NCBI GenBank assembly: GCA_958296165.1
Contig: OY282447.1
Coordinates: 4,439,154 to 4,503,153 of the forward strand
Length of the DNA: 64,000 nucleotides
Direction: 5' to 3'
Origin: an uncultured Pseudomonadales bacterium
Lineage (GTDB): Bacteria > Pseudomonadota > Gammaproteobacteria > Pseudomonadales > Azotimanducaceae
Each line of letters begins with the position of its first letter. Positions within the stretch are counted from its first letter, which is position 1. The notes beneath the pieces are model-generated. The model worked only from the letters and a program-made list of their open reading frames with translations, was not told the DNA's origin and did no database searches. Below, piece after piece: positions 60,945-64,000 of this stretch. The translations under genes were made by a program, and so were the position numbers.

Positions 60945-60958
60945 CGGCAAGTTTGCCG
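60945..60958. promoter_or_regulatory. inverted repeat, candidate HicB operator
   Basis: CGGCAA-GT-TTGCCG is a perfect 6-base inverted repeat with a 2-base spacer, placed just upstream of the hicB-like ATG. HicB proteins repress their own genes, so this is a plausible binding site. It could also be an RNA hairpin masking the ribosome-binding region. Confidence 0.45.
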
Positions 60959-61081
60959 ACCCCGATCGCCCGAATCTTGCGCCTTATGCTCGCCGGCGCG
61001 CAAGAAATCGCGGAATCTCGCCGACGATCTCAGCCACTCGCCATGCGCGAGATTGCAGGTATGTCGGGATGCGTGTTGCCG

Positions 61082-62311
61082 CTAATCCGCGTCGACGTCG
61101 GCAAACACTTCGGCGTCGTGTTCGCCGAACTTGGGTGCGCGGCGCGTGATCGCCCACGGGCTGGCCGTAAACGCATAGGGAGCGCCCGGATACACTACGG
61201 TGCGGTTCAGATCCTCGTGGCACACCGAAACCTGGAAGCCGCGCGCCTTGAAGTGCGGATCCTCGAATGCCTCCTCCGGCGCGTTGACGACGCCAACCGC
61301 CAAGCCGGCGCGCTGGCAGCCGACGAAGAAATCCTGCGCCGACGTGCGCGCCGCAATCAGCTTCAACGCCTCACGACCAGCGCCGAAGATGGCGGTGATT
61401 TCGTCGTCGCTGCCAAGCTTGGCTAGGTCGAACGGCCCCTGCCAACCAGCGCCCATTTCCAAGAACACAGCTTCCGGCAGTTCGGCGTCCAATCCCAGCT
61501 CCTTGAGCCAAGCGTGCAACGCCGCGAACTCGGCTGGCTTGCGCGGCGGCACGCCGGTGTTGGCGTAGCGGCCGTCCGCGCAGCGCTGTTGGGTCTCGCC
61601 AGAGGGCGACACGGACGCATGGCGGCCGGTTTGCCGCTGCACGGTACGGTCGGCCACCAGCCACGAGTAGCTGGCGGCTTCCGTGCTGACGTTGGAAGCC
61701 GCCGTGATGCTGACGTCGATGAACTGTCCGACGCCGGCGACGCCGCGATGCAGCAACGCCGTCATGGCGGACATCGCCGCGAAGTGCGAGGCAGTGTGGT
61801 AGCCCTGCAACGCACCGCGTACCGGCGGCAGCGAGTGATCGTCGTAGCCGCAGCTCCACGGCGGGCCGGACGCCGCCATCAAGGTGAGATCCGTATACGG
61901 CAGATCGCTCTTGGGGTCGTTGCGGCCATAGGGCGTGACGGCCACATGCACCAAGTCCGGCTTGATCGCAGTCAGGTCGTCGTAGTCGAGGCCGAGGGTG
62001 GCGAGGCGGTGGCGCGGCTCTGCCTCCACGAGCACGTCGGCGGTCGCGATCAAGGCTCGAAACCGTACACGGCCGGCCTCGTCGTCCAAGTCGATCACCA
62101 CGCCGCGCTTGCTGGTGTGGTAGTGCCACCAATAAAGGCTGCGATCCGGGCCGGGCTGATCGTCTAGGAACGGCGGATAGCGACGCGAAGGGTCGCCTCC
62201 TGGCGGCTCTACCAGAATCACGTCCGCGCCCATGTCGGCGAGCAGTTTGCCAGCCCAAGCGATGGGTTCGCGCGCGAGCTCCACCACGCGCAAGCCGGCC
62301 AGCGCAGTCAA
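61082..62311 (-). CDS. CaiB/BaiF (family III) CoA transferase, catalytic Asp missing
   Basis: A 409-residue family III CoA-transferase-like protein: LAGLRVVELAREPIAWAGKL, DMGADVILVEPPGGDPSR, SKRGVVIDLDDEAG and GVGQFIDVSI. At the catalytic position, family YxDHTGAYF reads GYHTASHF here, so Asp is replaced by Tyr. The start is a TTG at 62311 in a TTGA overlap with the upstream transferase gene, since the conserved sequence begins right there. It is likely the inactive partner of that enzyme, as domain 1 is in the fused protein at 58083. Confidence 0.8.
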   Translation of the reverse strand: MTALAGLRVVELAREPIAWAGKLLADMGADVILVEPPGGDPSRRYPPFLDDQPGPDRSLYWWHYHTSKRGVVIDLDDEAGRVRFRALIATADVLVEAEPRHRLATLGLDYDDLTAIKPDLVHVAVTPYGRNDPKSDLPYTDLTLMAASGPPWSCGYDDHSLPPVRGALQGYHTASHFAAMSAMTALLHRGVAGVGQFIDVSITAASNVSTEAASYSWLVADRTVQRQTGRHASVSPSGETQQRCADGRYANTGVPPRKPAEFAALHAWLKELGLDAELPEAVFLEMGAGWQGPFDLAKLGSDDEITAIFGAGREALKLIAARTSAQDFFVGCQRAGLAVGVVNAPEEAFEDPHFKARGFQVSVCHEDLNRTVVYPGAPYAFTASPWAITRRAPKFGEHDAEVFADVDAD

Positions 62312-63543
62312 ATCACGCCCTCGTCGCGCAACGCCGCCACTTCCTCCGTGCTGTAGCCCAACAGGCGCGTCAGCACGTCTTCGGTGTGTTCGCCCAAGCA
62401 GGGTCCGCCTCGTTCCAAGCGCCAGTCGGTCTTGGAGAAGTGAACAGGCTGGCCGTCTACTCGCACGGCGCCCATCTTGGCGTGCCGAACCGTGGGCCAT
62501 AGGCCGAACTCGCCCGTGCTGGCATCGACGTCGATGCGCTCCTGGGGCTTCATCACCGCCGCTACCGGCACGCCGGCCGTGCGCAACAGATCCTCCACCT
62601 CGAACTTGCCCCGCGTCGCCGTCCACGCGCTTATGTGCTGATCGAGTGCGTCTTGCGCGGCGTAGCGGCAATCGACAGTCGCGAACTGCGGATCAAGACA
62701 CCAGCCCTCCCCTACTACGCCGGCGAACCGCTGCCAGTCCGCTTGATCGCGGCAGGCGATGGCGATCCAGTCGTCATCGCCAGTACACGGATAGATGCCG
62801 TGCGGCGCCATCGGCGGCCATGCGGAGCGGTTCGAGTGCGGCTGGCCGGCGCGGCGCGTGGGCCGTCCGTTCACAGTCCAATCCAGCAAAGCAGGCCCGT
62901 GCAGCGTCAGCGCGGCTTCGGTGCAGGCCAAGTCCACCCACTGCCCTTCGCCGGTGCGTTGGCGGTGCAACAGCGCCAGCATGATGGCCATCGCCATGAA
63001 GTAGGCGCCGGTATGATCCATGTAGGAATAGCCCCAGCCAGCCGGCTCGCGCTCGGGCAGGCCATTGGTAAAGGTAAGCCCAGAGACCGCCTGCACGATC
63101 GGGCCCCACGTCTTGAAGTCGCTGTACGGGCCCGTGTGGCCGAAGCCGCAGTTGGAGACGTAGACGATGTCCGGCTTGATCTTCTGCAAGCGCTGGTAGC
63201 CGAAGCCCCAGCGTTCCAGCACGCCCTTGGCGAAGTTCTCGCTTACGACGTCCGATTTCTCGATCAGCCGGACGAGAATCTCCTTGGCTTTCTCGGTACG
63301 CAGATTCAGGGTGATGCCGTACTTGCCGGCGTTGTGGTTGTTGAACGCGCCGCCCATGTCGACGCCGCGGCGATCGTCCACGAACGGCGGCGTGCCGCGC
63401 AAGATGTCCCAACGGCCGGCACGCACCGGGTCTTCGATGCGGATGACCTCGGCGCCAAACGAAGCCAGCCACTTGGTGGCGCCAGCGCCCGCTAGCTGAC
63501 CTGTAAAGTCGCAGATGCGAAACGAGCTTAGGGCACCCGTCAT
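62308..63543 (-). CDS. CaiB/BaiF (family III) CoA transferase
   Basis: A 411-residue family III CoA transferase. It starts ALSSFRICDFTGQLAGAGAT and has LASFGAEVIRIEDP, the CoA-contacting NNHNAGKYGITLNL, VSENFAKGVLERWGFGY, and the catalytic Asp in YSYMDHTGAYFMAMA near residue 172. RTGEGQWVDLACTEA is also typical. It forms a thioester via an aspartyl-CoA intermediate. Its stop overlaps the start of the next transferase gene, so the two are probably a heteromeric pair. It begins 8 bases after the CmcJ-like gene. Confidence 0.87.
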   Translation of the reverse strand: MTGALSSFRICDFTGQLAGAGATKWLASFGAEVIRIEDPVRAGRWDILRGTPPFVDDRRGVDMGGAFNNHNAGKYGITLNLRTEKAKEILVRLIEKSDVVSENFAKGVLERWGFGYQRLQKIKPDIVYVSNCGFGHTGPYSDFKTWGPIVQAVSGLTFTNGLPEREPAGWGYSYMDHTGAYFMAMAIMLALLHRQRTGEGQWVDLACTEAALTLHGPALLDWTVNGRPTRRAGQPHSNRSAWPPMAPHGIYPCTGDDDWIAIACRDQADWQRFAGVVGEGWCLDPQFATVDCRYAAQDALDQHISAWTATRGKFEVEDLLRTAGVPVAAVMKPQERIDVDASTGEFGLWPTVRHAKMGAVRVDGQPVHFSKTDWRLERGGPCLGEHTEDVLTRLLGYSTEEVAALRDEGVI

Positions 63544-63551
63544 CGGTGCCT

Positions 63552-64000
63552 CTACGCCGCCTTGCGGAACACCGCCATCAGCCGCGTTTCGATGCTGCGC
63601 CTAGGCGGCGCGTCCGGCGGCGAAGTGGGATCGTCGAACGAGGTATGCGGACAAGCGCCGCCTCGCCGCCGCGTGTCGAGCTGCTTGAAGAACAGCACCT
63701 CCTCTGGCGACATGCGCGACACGTAGTAGAAGCGGTGCGCCGGATTGCGAGCGGGCATGGAGGACTTGCCTTGCACGGCGTCTTGACTGGCCTGCGAATA
63801 GCCCGTGTACTGGTAGTCCACGATGTCGTTCATGGCCAGCGACGCCGCATCCACCAACGCGAGCGGATTCCTAAGCACCACGTTATCGAACGGCTGCCAG
63901 GCGTTGTACCAAGCGAAATCCATATCGTCGTAGTCGGCGGCGGCTAGGCCCTGTTTATCCAGAATGCGGCTTGCCGCGGCGCGAGCGTCTTCCAAGCTGT
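63552..64000 (-). CDS. CmcJ/NvfI-family oxidoreductase-like protein (5' end outside window)
   Basis: The frame is open to the end of the window, so only the C-terminal ~148 residues are visible. HRFYYVSRMSPEEVLFFKQL, then CPHTSFDDPTSPPDAPPRRS and IETRLMAVF are the C-terminal signature of the CmcJ/NvfI family, which groups with 2-oxoglutarate-Fe(II)-type enzymes of cephamycin and meroterpenoid pathways; many bacterial members are of unknown substrate. It is upstream of, and close to, the CoA-transferase pair, suggesting a degradation or modification operon. Confidence 0.75.
   Translation of the reverse strand, partial: SLEDARAAASRILDKQGLAAADYDDMDFAWYNAWQPFDNVVLRNPLALVDAASLAMNDIVDYQYTGYSQASQDAVQGKSSMPARNPAHRFYYVSRMSPEEVLFFKQLDTRRRGGACPHTSFDDPTSPPDAPPRRSIETRLMAVFRKAA

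Overview
The window is GC-rich, densely coded DNA that looks like the chromosome of an uncultivated gammaproteobacterium. The run dcd-mrp / metG / rnfABCDGE is an arrangement I recall from Pseudomonas-type genomes. tusDCBE, tatABC, an mdlAB-like ABC pair and rpsB-tsf fit the same class. The many CaiB-type CoA transferases, the luciferase-like oxidoreductase and the CO-dehydrogenase-like hydroxylase suggest an organotroph, but habitat cannot be read from the sequence. No rRNA, tRNA, CRISPR array or transposase was recognised, and no gene-free stretch exceeds 300 bases.

Layout. 1-1347: the end of an AAA ATPase gene overlapping a small PD-(D/E)XK-like nuclease gene. 1459-5796: Suc/Fer-like protein, then on the minus strand an acyltransferase, alpha/beta hydrolase, isocitrate/isopropylmalate-type dehydrogenase and SDR. 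5979-9925: the Hen1-Pnkp RNA repair cassette. 10043-17982: D-aminoacylase-type hydrolase, a decayed DNA methyltransferase, an exported unknown, a ThDP enzyme, a mannonate dehydratase-like protein, an LLM flavoenzyme and a cyclase-family protein. 17993-26580: dcd, mrp, an envelope protein, metG and a complete but trimmed Rnf operon. 26322-30475: a FAN1-type nuclease and an Fe-S helicase. 30667-34131: exported methyltransferase, hydrolase and M19 dipeptidase. 34346-35995: rpsB-tsf. 36059-43311: coxGSLM-like operon, orphan HipB-like regulator, acyl-CoA synthetase and aminoglycoside-phosphotransferase-like protein. 43308-50008: TPR protein and the tus operon. 50040-56746: ankyrin protein, tatABC and two ABC exporters. 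56764-64000: outer membrane protein, CoA transferases, HicB-like protein and the end of a CmcJ/NvfI-like gene.

The most striking locus is 45336-49442. The tus sulfur-relay operon is split between tusC and tusB by an opposite-strand block encoding a YhaO/SbcD-like nuclease, a YhaN/SbcC-like ATPase with a membrane hairpin, and a FitB-type VapC toxin. There is no separate antitoxin gene. Instead the last ~31 residues of the ATPase look like the toxin-binding tail of a FitA-type antitoxin, and the toxin gene starts at the next base. This may be an ATPase-nuclease complex that also holds a toxin in check, or the scar of a gene fusion.

Other toxin-antitoxin remnants are present: a HipB-like regulator followed by a 20-codon HipA stub, and a solitary HicB-like protein with an inverted repeat just before its start codon. 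All calls come from reading motifs and family resemblance. No database search was run.
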